A DNA stretch of 64,000 nucleotides, taken from contig JAEEQH010000004.1 in NCBI GenBank assembly GCA_016285245.1, forward strand, positions 62,001 through 126,000, read 5' to 3'. Below the pieces are notes generated by a model, which saw only the letters and a program-made list of their open reading frames with translations, did no database searches and was not told where the DNA came from. The position numbers and the translations under genes are program-made. The DNA comes from Prevotella sp. GTDB taxonomy: Bacteria > Bacteroidota > Bacteroidia > Bacteroidales > Bacteroidaceae. Each line of letters starts with the position of its first letter. Positions within the stretch are counted from its first letter, which is position 1. Shown in pieces: positions 1-8,420 of the stretch.

Positions 1-1
1 C

Positions 2-874
2 GCCAACACCGTCAAGGGCAGCACGTTCCACGGGCAGTACAGCTGGGGCTTCTGGGACATCCTCGTGTGGAACGACGTCAGCACACCCGACGGCGTGCAG
101 AGCCTGAACTTCGACGAGACGACGACCCTCGACTCCGTCTTCGTCTTCACCAACCAGTCGATGAGTGCCGCCCGCTATCAGGCGCCCCGCTACACCCGCG
201 CCTTCTACCAGCCCGAGGAGCTGTTCTCGGCCTACGAGCAGGGCATCGAGATCAACCGCGACCTCACGGGCTTCGAGTACGACCCCGTGCGGAACGTCTA
301 CGTCAAGAAGCTGGCCATGGTGCTCGAGCCCGTCACCTACATCTACCTGACACAGGTCATCCTGCACCACAATAACGGGCGCATCACCGCCGTCGACGGC
401 AACGCGAACCTCTCGGGCATGGCCCGCTCGGCAAACCTGAACACGGGCACCGCCGGCGACGATGCTGTCACCGTGTACTACTATGTGAACATGAAGAAGG
501 ATATGCCGCTCGTGCCCTACGGCACACCGGCCGACGACCCGATACGCCTCACCGCCGAACGTGCCGACATCGTCGGCGGCCGCCTGACCACCTTCGGCAT
601 GTGCAGTCAGACACCCCGTAACATCCACCATGTCAACGAGGTGACCGACAAGAACCGTCACTACATGGACGTGACGATGCAGTTCAACAACGGTATGGAC
701 TCCACCTTCGTCTTCGACGTCACCCAGCAGGTGCGCGAACACTGGAAGGGCGGTGTCATCACCGTCGACCTCGACCTCGACACCATCCCGATGCCCAGCC
801 GCAAGGGCGGCAGCGGCTTCGACGCCGTTGTCAAGGATGTGGAGGACGGCGGTACCCACGAATTCGATTTGTAA
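2..874 (+). CDS. DUF5119-like fimbrial-cluster protein, C-terminal part
   Basis: The reading frame is open from base 2, so the gene starts upstream of the window; a GTG at 65 is internal and not a likely start. About 290 residues are visible. The region around residues 95-130 has alternating hydrophobic strands typical of a beta-sandwich, followed by a 'TTFGMC' segment and a C-terminal 'FVFDVTQQV' strand; this order resembles the DUF5119 family of Bacteroidales lipoproteins that sit beside fimbrillin genes. The tail after 'DTIPMP' is Gly/Asp-rich. It lies 49 bp upstream of the first fimbrillin-like gene in the same direction, which suggests a shared operon and a role as minor or anchor subunit. 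The family assignment is from remembered motif resemblance, not a search, and Mfa2/FimB-like is an alternative. Confidence 0.6.
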   Translation, partial: ANTVKGSTFHGQYSWGFWDILVWNDVSTPDGVQSLNFDETTTLDSVFVFTNQSMSAARYQAPRYTRAFYQPEELFSAYEQGIEINRDLTGFEYDPVRNVYVKKLAMVLEPVTYIYLTQVILHHNNGRITAVDGNANLSGMARSANLNTGTAGDDAVTVYYYVNMKKDMPLVPYGTPADDPIRLTAERADIVGGRLTTFGMCSQTPRNIHHVNEVTDKNRHYMDVTMQFNNGMDSTFVFDVTQQVREHWKGGVITVDLDLDTIPMPSRKGGSGFDAVVKDVEDGGTHEFDL

Positions 875-923
875 ACGAAATAACAAGAAACAAAATAGTA
901 TTAACCTTCAAAAGATTTGAGTT

Positions 924-2834
924 ATGAAAAAGATGAATTATTTCCTCGCCGCTGTCGGAGCCATCATGATGGCTACCAGCTGCACCAACGACGAGTTTAC
1001 GGGCGAGAGCTCGGGAACAACGTCCCAGACGAAGGAAGAGTCGCCCATCCTCTTCAGCGGAGGAGCAAGCAACCTGACACGTGCCGACCTCTACGGAGAA
1101 GCTGCCGCCACGAAACTGGGCAACAAGTTTGTGGTATATGGTACCAAGCACTTTGCTGCAGAAGACAAAACTGCAACGAATGATGCTATTGCATTCAAGA
1201 ACTTCCAGGTTGAGTGGACTGCCAACACCGCAGGAACCACAGAGTCCAACTCCAGCGACTGGGAGTACGTTGGCAAAACGGCATACGATGTCATTTCAAG
1301 CGCACAAACCATCAAGTATTGGGACTATAATGCGAACAATGGCTATACCTTTACGGCATTCTCCTATCATCGCAATGATACTGAAGACGGCATCTCCTAT
1401 CCTGCCAACAGTACCGACGACGATGTCTCTGTCGTAAAGACGACTGCCGACGAAAGCAGTCTCTACAACAAAGGCTATAAAGTGACCGTCAAGCAGGGTG
1501 CCACGCTGAACAACCTGTATTTCTCTGACCGCGTGCCCGTGGAGGAAGAAGACTACGATAAGACGGTGACCTTCACCTTCCGCAACATCGGTGCTAGGGT
1601 ACGTTTTGGATTCTACGAGACCGTTCCTGGCTATACTGTAAAGATCGATAACTTTTATATTGATGATGCAAATTCAGCCGTGGTTACGGATTTCGCTACT
1701 ATGAATGATGCCAAGACAGATGGTTTCTATGCTTCTTTACAGAACGTAAAGACGGCCGTCGACCAGACCATCAACGTCACCTACTATGAATCAACTACAG
1801 CTACACAAGTGATCAACCGTCCGAAAGTGAGCAATCCTAGTGCTGGCTATAACTACTATCTGAAGCTCGGTAATAGTACTGGTCTCATTAATACTGTCTT
1901 GGGAACAAGTTCTTCTTCTCCTACTTGGACTGATGGCACTACAGGTGCTTATACCCCGGTATTCCCATTTGAGGGCAACACCAATCCTCTTCTTTTGAAG
2001 CTCGACTTCACTTTGACGGCTGACGATGGTTCTGGCGACGAAATTCAGGTTCGTGGTGCCCGTGCCATCGTACCCGCCGAGTACGTAAAGTGGAAGAGTA
2101 ACTTCGCTTATACCTACCTCTTCAAGATTTCAGACAAGACCAATGGTACAACTGGCGCTGTTGACGCCAACGGCGACCCCATCGACCCCGAAGGTCTGAA
2201 GCCCATCACCTTCGACGCTATTGCTGTAGATGTAACTGAGGAACTGCAGCAGACCATCACTTCTGTTTCTACCAACAGCATCACAACCTACGCAGATGGA
2301 GCTATCGTCAATGAGTACAATGCTGGCAAGCCCATCTACGTTGTAACGACTGATAACTCAACACATAGTGTTATCACGCCCAGTGCCATTGGCATTGGTG
2401 CCGGTCAGGCTCGGGTCTATAAGGTTGACAAAGCCACCACTGAAGCTTCTGTGTTAGCAAAACTCTCAGGATCTCCCATTGACATTACATTAACCCCGCT
2501 GACTCCCCTTCCCACTGTCGAGAACACACTTCCTCTTGCTGACGGCACAACGCCTTCTATCAGCAACGTGAAATTCACTCCTTCTGCAGCTGGCTACTAT
2601 GCATATGTCTACACAACCACGGCATACGTCGCTCCTGAATACGAAGCAGTTACGACTGGAGGATACAACTCCGGCACGACCTACTATATGCTAAGTGGAA
2701 GTGGTGCTTACTATGCAGTCTCTGTACCCAACTCAGCTGCATACGAAGAGAACCTTGCCAAGCTTTATAAGGTTAAGGAGGGTAAGGCCGGCACCGCAGG
2801 CGTTTACGACGTGAAGGTCATTAAAGTACAATAA
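924..2834 (+). CDS. Fimbrillin-like (Mfa1-like) lipoprotein, paralog 1
   Basis: A 636-residue protein with a lipoprotein signal peptide: charged start MKKMN, hydrophobic core, and lipobox ending at Cys20 (ATSC), so it should be exported and lipidated before assembly or surface display. Diagnostic family segments are 'SDWEYVG' near residue 110, 'TIKYWDYN' near 130, and 'ARVRFGFYETVPGY' near 228, all shared with the two following genes. The C-terminal half contains strand-rich repeats and ends in 'VKVIKVQ', also shared with paralog 2. Known fimbrillins of the Mfa/FimA clan are exported as lipoproteins and polymerise by strand exchange after processing; that this protein does so is inference. 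It is larger than typical Mfa1 (about 560 residues). Start ATG at 924 is preceded by an A-rich leader without a strong Shine-Dalgarno, usual in Bacteroidales. Confidence 0.75.
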   Translation: MKKMNYFLAAVGAIMMATSCTNDEFTGESSGTTSQTKEESPILFSGGASNLTRADLYGEAAATKLGNKFVVYGTKHFAAEDKTATNDAIAFKNFQVEWTANTAGTTESNSSDWEYVGKTAYDVISSAQTIKYWDYNANNGYTFTAFSYHRNDTEDGISYPANSTDDDVSVVKTTADESSLYNKGYKVTVKQGATLNNLYFSDRVPVEEEDYDKTVTFTFRNIGARVRFGFYETVPGYTVKIDNFYIDDANSAVVTDFATMNDAKTDGFYASLQNVKTAVDQTINVTYYESTTATQVINRPKVSNPSAGYNYYLKLGNSTGLINTVLGTSSSSPTWTDGTTGAYTPVFPFEGNTNPLLLKLDFTLTADDGSGDEIQVRGARAIVPAEYVKWKSNFAYTYLFKISDKTNGTTGAVDANGDPIDPEGLKPITFDAIAVDVTEELQQTITSVSTNSITTYADGAIVNEYNAGKPIYVVTTDNSTHSVITPSAIGIGAGQARVYKVDKATTEASVLAKLSGSPIDITLTPLTPLPTVENTLPLADGTTPSISNVKFTPSAAGYYAYVYTTTAYVAPEYEAVTTGGYNSGTTYYMLSGSGAYYAVSVPNSAAYEENLAKLYKVKEGKAGTAGVYDVKVIKVQ

Positions 2835-2851
2835 TCTTTCATAACTCCATG

Positions 2852-2878
2852 CCCTGCAGAGTTCGACTCTCTGCAGGG
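2852..2878 (+). terminator. Hairpin with T-loop-like loop after paralog 1
   Basis: A perfect 10-bp stem (CCCTGCAGAG, 2852-2861, with its complement 2869-2878) closes the 7-nt loop TTCGACT. An A-rich run follows rather than a T run, so a classical intrinsic terminator is not certain; it could be an RNA processing or 3'-end stabilising structure. The same loop recurs at 4944-4950 with a different stem. Confidence 0.6.
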
Positions 2879-2899
2879 TCACAAAGAAACAGAAACAAC

Positions 2900-2927
2900 G
2901 TGAGACCAAGGGCCGGGCCCTCCTCAC
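2900..2927 (+). promoter_or_regulatory. 5' leader hairpin (GGCC-G-GGCC core) before paralog 2
   Basis: GTGAG (2900-2904) pairs with CTCAC (2923-2927) and AGGGCC (2909-2914) with GGCCCT (2916-2921) around a central G. An equivalent hairpin with a different outer stem lies at 4986-5013 before paralog 3. Both sit about 50 nt ahead of the start codon, followed by a shared A-rich leader, so they are probably part of the mRNA leader of these genes. Confidence 0.45.
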
Positions 2928-2974
2928 ACTACAGAAAACAAAAAAACATCAATAACAACTAAAAAATTAAGATT

Positions 2975-4861
2975 ATGAAGAAGATTTATCTATTAGCCAC
3001 TGCGCTCGCAGCCTTAGTCAGCTGCTCGAGCGACGACTTCGTGGGCGACGCTAGCCCCACCCCAGGCTCTGAGGAAGTTGGTGAAGCCATTGAGTTCGGC
3101 AGCGGCTTCAAAGCCGTAACACGTGCCAACAGCGTAGGTGCTGATGCAGCAGCTCTTCTGGGCAACAACTTCGTAGTATATGGTGCTAAAAGCACAAATA
3201 CCACTGCAGCTGAAAACTTCGCTGACAAAAAAGTGTTTGACCACTACAATGTAAACTTCACTGCCAACACCGCGGGTACAACAGAAAGTAACACTTCTGA
3301 TTGGGAGTATGTCAACCAGACTGTACACAGTCATGCTACCGGCATCACTGCCCAGACCATCAAGTATTGGGATTATTCTACAGCAGAGTATGACTTCCTC
3401 GCCTATTCTACAGGCACCGCAACAGAAATTAGTTCAGGAACTGTTACAAGTGGCAATCTCTTAGTGTCTGCCATCACTCCATCGACGGTCAGAACAGCAG
3501 CCTACACTGTAGAAGGTGCATCAGCAGCAGACTTGGCTAAGTTCTATATCGCAGACATTAAGACTGTACTTAAGGCTGAATACAAGAAAGAAGTTGAGTT
3601 AAACTTCCGTTCCCTTTCCTCGAAGATCCGTATTGGTATTTACGAGACCGTACCCGGCTACTCCGTTAAAGATGTAAAATTCTACTCTGCAGACGCTACA
3701 GTAGGCGACGGTACGCCCTACATCTATGGCGGTACTACGGCCTTCAACGAGAAGGGTAGATTTACGGTAAGTTATCCTACTATCGGTTATGCTAATAAGG
3801 ATAATTCAGATTACAACAAGGCTCACGTGAGCTTCGCACCTGCTGCTTCTGAGGGCCAGTCTGCCCTCAAAACCTTCGGCGCATTGACCCCCAAGGTTGA
3901 TCTTACTAATGATGCTGCATCAGGTGATTATATTGGCCGCACAGCCCCCGCTGCTTCTATGTCTCCATACCTCACTGTTTTGCCTAACGAGGATGGTGTT
4001 ATCCTCAACATGAAGTGTGACTATACTCTCGTGTCTACTGACGGTTCAGCTGAAACTATTAAGGTGACAGGAGCTAGTGCACAGGTGCCCACCGTCTATG
4101 CTCAGTGGTTACCTAACTACGCTTACACCTATATCTTTAAGATTTCTGACAAGTCTAATGGTTCTACAGGTGATCCTAGTACTGATCTTGCTGGTCTCTA
4201 TCCTATTACCTTCGATGCCACTGTTATTGACTCCGAAGCGAATAAGCAGGAGACTATCACCATCGTAGAAACTCCATCAATTACAACCTATCAGAAAGAG
4301 TCTCAGGGCAACAATGAGTATGTAGCAGGCACGGTATACGTAATGGTGCAGAGCGGTGAAACTCTTGCCAATGACCTTGACACTAAGGGCCAGCTCTATA
4401 CTGTTAATGTTTCTGGCATGAAATCAAATACAGTGCTGAGTGAGACTGCTGTAGCTGAGGCTCTGAACATTGGAGCCACTACAAGTGGAGACGTAACCAC
4501 AGGTAGAAATGGTATCGCCCTCACAAAAGCCACAAGTAACACAGCAATCACCACAATCGTTGGCCCAAACGGCAACAACATCACTGTGACAGCAAAGACC
4601 GCTGCTAGCTTCACTGCTACTGCCAGCACCACTTATGCTTACGTCTATACAGTAAGCGATGCTGATGATACATTCCTTACCACTGCTGTGAATGTTACCG
4701 CAGGTACAGTGGACGATGCCGATGGCTATTACACAGATATGGATTGCACTGAACCTGCTGCAATTGAATCTCCAGCAACTCATCTTGCCGCTGGAACCTA
4801 CTATCAGAAGGTGACCAACAATAACACCACCTATGCCGTGAAGGTCATCAAGGTTCAGTAA
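2975..4861 (+). CDS. Fimbrillin-like (Mfa1-like) lipoprotein, paralog 2
   Basis: A 628-residue lipoprotein; signal MKKIYLLATALAALVSC with lipobox Cys17. It shares the family segments 'SDWEYVNQT' near residue 109, 'TIKYWDYST' near 130, 'SKIRIGIYETVPGYS' near 215, 'YAYTYIFKISDKSNGSTG' near 384 and the end 'VKVIKVQ' with paralog 1, and its first 12 residues are identical to those of paralog 3. The region around residues 420-600 is the most divergent from its neighbours. It is separated from paralog 1 by a 140-bp spacer holding two hairpins. Expected role is a structural fimbrial subunit or surface lipoprotein; tandem duplication with divergence suggests antigenic or adhesive diversification. Start ATG is preceded by the leader 'aaaaattaagatt', almost identical to the leader of paralog 3. 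Confidence 0.75.
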   Translation: MKKIYLLATALAALVSCSSDDFVGDASPTPGSEEVGEAIEFGSGFKAVTRANSVGADAAALLGNNFVVYGAKSTNTTAAENFADKKVFDHYNVNFTANTAGTTESNTSDWEYVNQTVHSHATGITAQTIKYWDYSTAEYDFLAYSTGTATEISSGTVTSGNLLVSAITPSTVRTAAYTVEGASAADLAKFYIADIKTVLKAEYKKEVELNFRSLSSKIRIGIYETVPGYSVKDVKFYSADATVGDGTPYIYGGTTAFNEKGRFTVSYPTIGYANKDNSDYNKAHVSFAPAASEGQSALKTFGALTPKVDLTNDAASGDYIGRTAPAASMSPYLTVLPNEDGVILNMKCDYTLVSTDGSAETIKVTGASAQVPTVYAQWLPNYAYTYIFKISDKSNGSTGDPSTDLAGLYPITFDATVIDSEANKQETITIVETPSITTYQKESQGNNEYVAGTVYVMVQSGETLANDLDTKGQLYTVNVSGMKSNTVLSETAVAEALNIGATTSGDVTTGRNGIALTKATSNTAITTIVGPNGNNITVTAKTAASFTATASTTYAYVYTVSDADDTFLTTAVNVTAGTVDDADGYYTDMDCTEPAAIESPATHLAAGTYYQKVTNNNTTYAVKVIKVQ

Positions 4862-4884
4862 TTCTCTCTATAGTCCGCGGGGGG

Positions 4885-4912
4885 GCTTCGCAAGCGAAGC
4901 GAGCAAAGCTCG
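4885..4912 (+). repeat. Double small hairpin, GCTTCGC/GCGAAGC and CGAGC/GCTCG
   Basis: Two adjacent hairpins: GCTTCGC-AA-GCGAAGC (4885-4900) and CGAGC-AAA-GCTCG (4900-4912). They follow a run of G at 4878-4885 just after the stop of paralog 2. The element is absent from the corresponding spacers after paralogs 1 and 3, so it looks like an inserted short palindromic repeat. Confidence 0.5.
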
Positions 4913-4932
4913 AGCGCGACTCCTACCAATAT

Positions 4933-4961
4933 CTCAGATGCGGTTCGACTCCGCATCTGAG
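4933..4961 (+). terminator. Hairpin with T-loop-like loop after paralog 2
   Basis: Perfect 11-bp stem (CTCAGATGCGG, 4933-4943, paired with 4951-4961) and loop TTCGACT, identical to the loop at 2862-2868 although the stems share no sequence. It is followed by 'aacaaagaaaaaaaaag'. It lies at the equivalent position after the stop codon of paralog 2 and probably serves mRNA 3'-end formation or processing between the fimbrillin genes. Confidence 0.6.
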
Positions 4962-4985
4962 AACAAAGAAAAAAAAAGAACAAAC

Positions 4986-5013
4986 GCTTGCATGAGGCCG
5001 GGCCTCAGCAAGC
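4986..5013 (+). promoter_or_regulatory. 5' leader hairpin (GGCC-G-GGCC core) before paralog 3
   Basis: GCTTGC (4986-4991) pairs with GCAAGC (5008-5013), and GAGGCC (4994-4999) with GGCCTC (5001-5006) around a central G, with small internal bulges. It is the positional counterpart of the hairpin at 2900-2927; only the core is conserved in sequence. Confidence 0.45.
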
Positions 5014-5062
5014 ACAAACGAGAGAATAATAACAAGAATAATAACAACTAAAATTTAAGATT

Positions 5063-6856
5063 ATGAAAAAGATTTATCTATTAGCCACAGCGCTAGCCAT
5101 CATGACTATGGCCAGCTGCTCGGACAATGACTACGTAGGCGACCAGGCGGTCCAGAATGCGAAGAACGGAGCGATAAATTTTGGTTCAAGTTCAATGGCA
5201 GTAACCCGCGCCACAAGCAATACTGGTACCGTACAAGTAATGTTGGACGGACAATTTAAAGTTTATGGTGTAAAGTCGGGGACTACCGCTGGCTCAGATT
5301 TACAGAAGGTGTTTGTAAACTATAGTGTATGGGACGTTGCTACGCCAAAGACGACCTCAAATTCTAGCGGTTGGGAATATGTAGGAGCAAGTGGTGCTAG
5401 CAGTCTTGGAACAGGAAATATTAGTCTTTCCTCTGATCAAACTATCAAATATTGGGACCATAGCGCTGCAGACTATCGTTTTGTAGCCGGATCACCCATT
5501 TCGGCATTTACTTTCGGTATTAATGGAATGACAAATGCCATCGAGACAGCTACAGTTACCGGACTCGCAGGACACCTTACCCCGAATCCAAGTGGAACAA
5601 AGTTGTCAACTAATCCTGTGTACATTGCAGATCCTCTGAAGATTGCTGAAAGTTCATATTCAACTGCGTATGGTACGGCTCCTGTTACGTTCAACTTTAC
5701 TCGTCAGCAGGCAAGGGTACGTGTGGGTATTTATGAAACTATTCCAGGCTATGTCATTAAGGAAATAAATTTCTATACTCAAGCTGGTTCTATTGATGCA
5801 ACTTATCCTCATAATGTGATTCTGACTTCAGGAACAGCCAGTTATTTCCGTGGAGCTACTAATGGTACTGCCACTATCGAATACAACTGGACAACTCCAT
5901 CCTATACTTTTGCTTATAATGAAACAGGTGAGAGCCCTACTGTTAACAAAGCTCAGAACTGGTATGCAGGTAAATTCGAAAGTGCCACGCCCGATAATCC
6001 TGCAACACCAGCTATTACCGCAATTACATCAACGGGGACTGGCATTTGGGGCGTTGACAACGATATGGAAGATGAAACTCCAGGAACTACAGGATATTTC
6101 ACCGTTATCCCAACAGCTTCAGCTACAACAGCTGCTCCTCTTATGCTGAAATGTGATTATACCCTTCTTTCTGAAAAGGACGGCTCTGCTGAAACTATTA
6201 AAGTGACTGGAGCTACTGCCGCTATTCCTGCAGCTTTCAGTAAGTGGAAGGCAAATACATCATACACCTATATTTTTAAGATTAGTGATAATACAAATGG
6301 TTCAACGGGTAATAGTAAGGTCGGTCTATATCCCATTACATTCGATGCCGTCGTGACTAGTGAGGCTAATGTGGAAGGCACAATCACTACAGTTTCTACT
6401 CCATCTATTACAACATATCAAACAGGATCAGTACTTGCTAATGGAACTGGTATTGAATATAAGACTGGCACCGCTATCTATCTTACCGTACAGAACAACA
6501 CATCAGGTGCTTTGAATACTCTGACTGACGGCGGTGCTGCCGTTGGTGCCGTACAAGTGTACAAACTTTCTGCAGCTGTTAATGCTGACCCTGCACCCAC
6601 GGAAGCTGATATGCAGATTACGCCTCCGACAGGTGGTACAGATTTGTTCTCCCTCGGTAGTGATGCCGCAACTGTCAACGGAATTAGTTTCGAAGCAGGC
6701 AAGTATGGTACTTTTACTCCTACAGAGCCCGGTTTCTATGCCATACAATATTTGACTACAGCAGCTGTTGCTGAACCTGATACACCTGCGGCATATACAT
6801 ATAAAGTTGTTAAGGTCGTTGCTGCTGGTGGCGGTAGTGCGCGTCTTGCTAAGTAA
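5063..6856 (+). CDS. Fimbrillin-like (Mfa1-like) lipoprotein, paralog 3
   Basis: A 597-residue lipoprotein; signal MKKIYLLATALAIMTMASC with lipobox Cys19. Family segments: 'SSGWEYVGAS' near residue 107, 'TIKYWDHSAADYRF' near 130, 'ARVRVGIYETIPGY' near 217, 'TSYTYIFKISDNTNGSTG' near 397. The C-terminus differs from the other two: 'YKVVKV' is followed by an Ala/Gly-rich tail ending SARLAK. The coding DNA looks more A/T-rich than that of its neighbours, which may mean a different recent history. Role as for the other paralogs: a structural or accessory fimbrial subunit by family resemblance. Start chosen at the ATG directly after the leader shared with paralog 2. Confidence 0.75.
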   Translation: MKKIYLLATALAIMTMASCSDNDYVGDQAVQNAKNGAINFGSSSMAVTRATSNTGTVQVMLDGQFKVYGVKSGTTAGSDLQKVFVNYSVWDVATPKTTSNSSGWEYVGASGASSLGTGNISLSSDQTIKYWDHSAADYRFVAGSPISAFTFGINGMTNAIETATVTGLAGHLTPNPSGTKLSTNPVYIADPLKIAESSYSTAYGTAPVTFNFTRQQARVRVGIYETIPGYVIKEINFYTQAGSIDATYPHNVILTSGTASYFRGATNGTATIEYNWTTPSYTFAYNETGESPTVNKAQNWYAGKFESATPDNPATPAITAITSTGTGIWGVDNDMEDETPGTTGYFTVIPTASATTAAPLMLKCDYTLLSEKDGSAETIKVTGATAAIPAAFSKWKANTSYTYIFKISDNTNGSTGNSKVGLYPITFDAVVTSEANVEGTITTVSTPSITTYQTGSVLANGTGIEYKTGTAIYLTVQNNTSGALNTLTDGGAAVGAVQVYKLSAAVNADPAPTEADMQITPPTGGTDLFSLGSDAATVNGISFEAGKYGTFTPTEPGFYAIQYLTTAAVAEPDTPAAYTYKVVKVVAAGGGSARLAK

Positions 6857-6892
6857 TCCCTAACCCCTCCGTACAACAAAAAGTACAGATAG

Positions 6893-6921
6893 CCCTGTCG
6901 AGGTGCGACTCCTCGACAGGG
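6893..6921 (+). terminator. Hairpin with T-loop-like loop after paralog 3
   Basis: Perfect 11-bp stem (CCCTGTCGAGG, 6893-6903, paired with 6911-6921) and 7-nt loop TGCGACT, one base different from the loops after paralogs 1 and 2. It is followed by 'taccaaagaagaaa'. It is the third member of the covarying hairpin family. Confidence 0.6.
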
Positions 6922-6990
6922 TACCAAAGAAGAAAGACAGAATCGAAGAAGATAAGAATTAAAAAGAAGCGATGAGCGAGAAGGGCTATA

Positions 6991-7164
6991 ATGAGACCAA
7001 TAGGAACCATGGGACTTGTGAGTCCTATGGGGCTCATGAGACTCATGGGACCAATAAGGCCTATGGGACTTATGGGCTGCCCCAGCGGAAGCCGCTGGAG
7101 CCCAAGCCGTTCTTGCCCAAGAAGGGGAACTACTTCGTGCCAAGCAAGGTCCGCATCGTCATGA
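6991..7164 (+). pseudogene. Out-of-frame repeat-coded lipoprotein leader
   Basis: From ATG 6991 ten consecutive 9-nt units (6991-7080, consensus ATGGGACTT) encode M-x-[LP] triplets ending in MGLMGC, exactly the layout of the functional signal peptide at 8433-8522, including the Cys codon. After the Cys the frame runs through Ser/Arg-rich sequence and stops at 7162-7164, overlapping an ATG at 7161 of the next gene by ATGA. It is therefore either a relic signal peptide whose mature part was lost by frameshift, or a short leader ORF. The same DNA in the neighbouring frame is open upstream to 6972 but gives a non-hydrophobic sequence. Confidence 0.45.
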
Positions 7165-8345
7165 TAGCCCTCATAGCCCTCATCGGACTCACCGCCTGCT
7201 CGACAGAACCGGAGCAGGCGGTGGAGCCGGAGCCGACGCCCGTGCCGGTGCCAGTGTTACCGACAGACCCGACGAAGCCGGAGGAGCCGGAAGTGACGGG
7301 CGTGCCCATCAGCTTCAGCGGCGAGGAGAGCGCGGAGGAGGTCACCAGAGGGACGACCCGCGCGACATCGCTCCACAACGCGGGCATCACCGCCTTCAAG
7401 GTGTGGGGCTACAAGAACATGGCCTACGACGAAGGTACCGAAAGCTATGACGACGGCGGCATCACGCTGCAGACGGTGATGCCGGGCTACGTCGTGAAAT
7501 GGTATATGAGTAGTGCGACCACGACGACCACAAACACCCACGACTGGGAGTACGTGAACCAGCAGAGCAGCGGACAAGAGGAGCAGACCATCAAGTTCTG
7601 GGACTGGAGCGCCCGCGCCTACCGCTTCTTCGGGGTGACAGGAGGACTGACGGGGGCTAATGTGACCCATGAATCCTATAAGACCTATGAGATCACGATT
7701 CCGGTGGACGCCTCTTCGGAGGCCAGCGCCGAGGCGACGCCCTACTACAGCGAGATGTGGTTCAGCACCGGCAGTCCCGAGACCTACCCCACCCGACAGT
7801 TCGGACAGCCCGTGCAGCTGGTGTTCGTGAAGCCCATCGCCCGCGTGCGGTTCATGTTCATCTACGAGGATCCCAGCGATGCCGCCAAGACCACCTTGGC
7901 CGCGAAGAACTTCGGACCGACGGTGACTACTGACCGCATCTACCAGAAAGGTACCGTCACAGTGACCTACCCGCTGACAGGCACGGCGACAGTTGAGAGC
8001 ATAGCCGTCGCTGCTACGGACGAAGGAGCGGAAGGACTGGCCGACGACGGCTTCCCGGCGTTCGACCAGGACTACTATGAGGCGGAAAACGACATCAACG
8101 CCTACAAGTGGTACGACGTGCTGCCCGCCCTGACACAGGGGACGTACACCCTCACCGTCACGGTGAACGGCGTCAGGCGTTCGGCAACGGTGCCGGCAGC
8201 CTACATGAGCTGGAAACCCGGCTACCAGTACACTTATATATTTAAGGTACACGTGGACGGCGGCGTCAGCATCGATTCGGTACAATCGGCATTCACGCCG
8301 TGGACGGTGGAGACACTTGGCAACCACACGATGTACAATTGGTGA
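7137..8345 (+). CDS. Fimbrillin-like lipoprotein with Pro/Glu-rich linker
   Basis: About 402 residues from GTG 7137. The start gives n-region VPSKVR, a hydrophobic core and lipobox Cys21 (LTAC); 'aggggaac' lies 8-12 nt upstream. The frame stays open to an ATG at 6972, but those 55 residues are hydrophilic and derive from the 9-nt repeat read in the wrong frame; ATG 7161 is a third option. After the Cys comes a short Pro/Glu/Val-rich linker, then the family segments 'HDWEYVNQ', 'TIKFWDWSARAYRFF' and 'KPIARVRFMFIYEDP', which match 'TIKYWDYS' and 'ARVRxGxYETxPGY' of the three tandem paralogs. It ends 'FTPWTVETLGNHTMYNW'. Probably a minor fimbrial subunit or surface lipoprotein. Confidence 0.65.
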   Translation: MPSKVRIVMIALIALIGLTACSTEPEQAVEPEPTPVPVPVLPTDPTKPEEPEVTGVPISFSGEESAEEVTRGTTRATSLHNAGITAFKVWGYKNMAYDEGTESYDDGGITLQTVMPGYVVKWYMSSATTTTTNTHDWEYVNQQSSGQEEQTIKFWDWSARAYRFFGVTGGLTGANVTHESYKTYEITIPVDASSEASAEATPYYSEMWFSTGSPETYPTRQFGQPVQLVFVKPIARVRFMFIYEDPSDAAKTTLAAKNFGPTVTTDRIYQKGTVTVTYPLTGTATVESIAVAATDEGAEGLADDGFPAFDQDYYEAENDINAYKWYDVLPALTQGTYTLTVTVNGVRRSATVPAAYMSWKPGYQYTYIFKVHVDGGVSIDSVQSAFTPWTVETLGNHTMYNW

Positions 8346-8360
8346 TACGGCCTACAGCCT

Positions 8361-8396
8361 AATTGAGAATTGAAAATTGATAATTGATAATTGAAG
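8361..8396 (+). repeat. AATTGA-type intergenic simple repeat
   Basis: Tandem degenerate units of 'aattgaaaa/aattgata' fill the spacer between two fimbrillin-like genes. Similar sequence recurs at 9679-9712 and, inverted, at 55886-55925, marking a dispersed low-complexity family of this genome. Confidence 0.6.
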
Positions 8397-8420
8397 AGAG
8401 AAAAGACCATAGTAAGAAGG

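Noticed and set aside
4933..4961. tRNA gene suggested by the TTCGACT loop
   Set aside because: The stem is 11 bp, not 5, and no acceptor, D or anticodon arms can be drawn around it.
6972..7136. N-terminal extension of the fimbrillin-like lipoprotein from ATG 6972
   Set aside because: It reads the 9-nt repeat in a hydrophilic frame and would bury the signal peptide 55 residues inside the protein; it remains possible only if translation starts internally.
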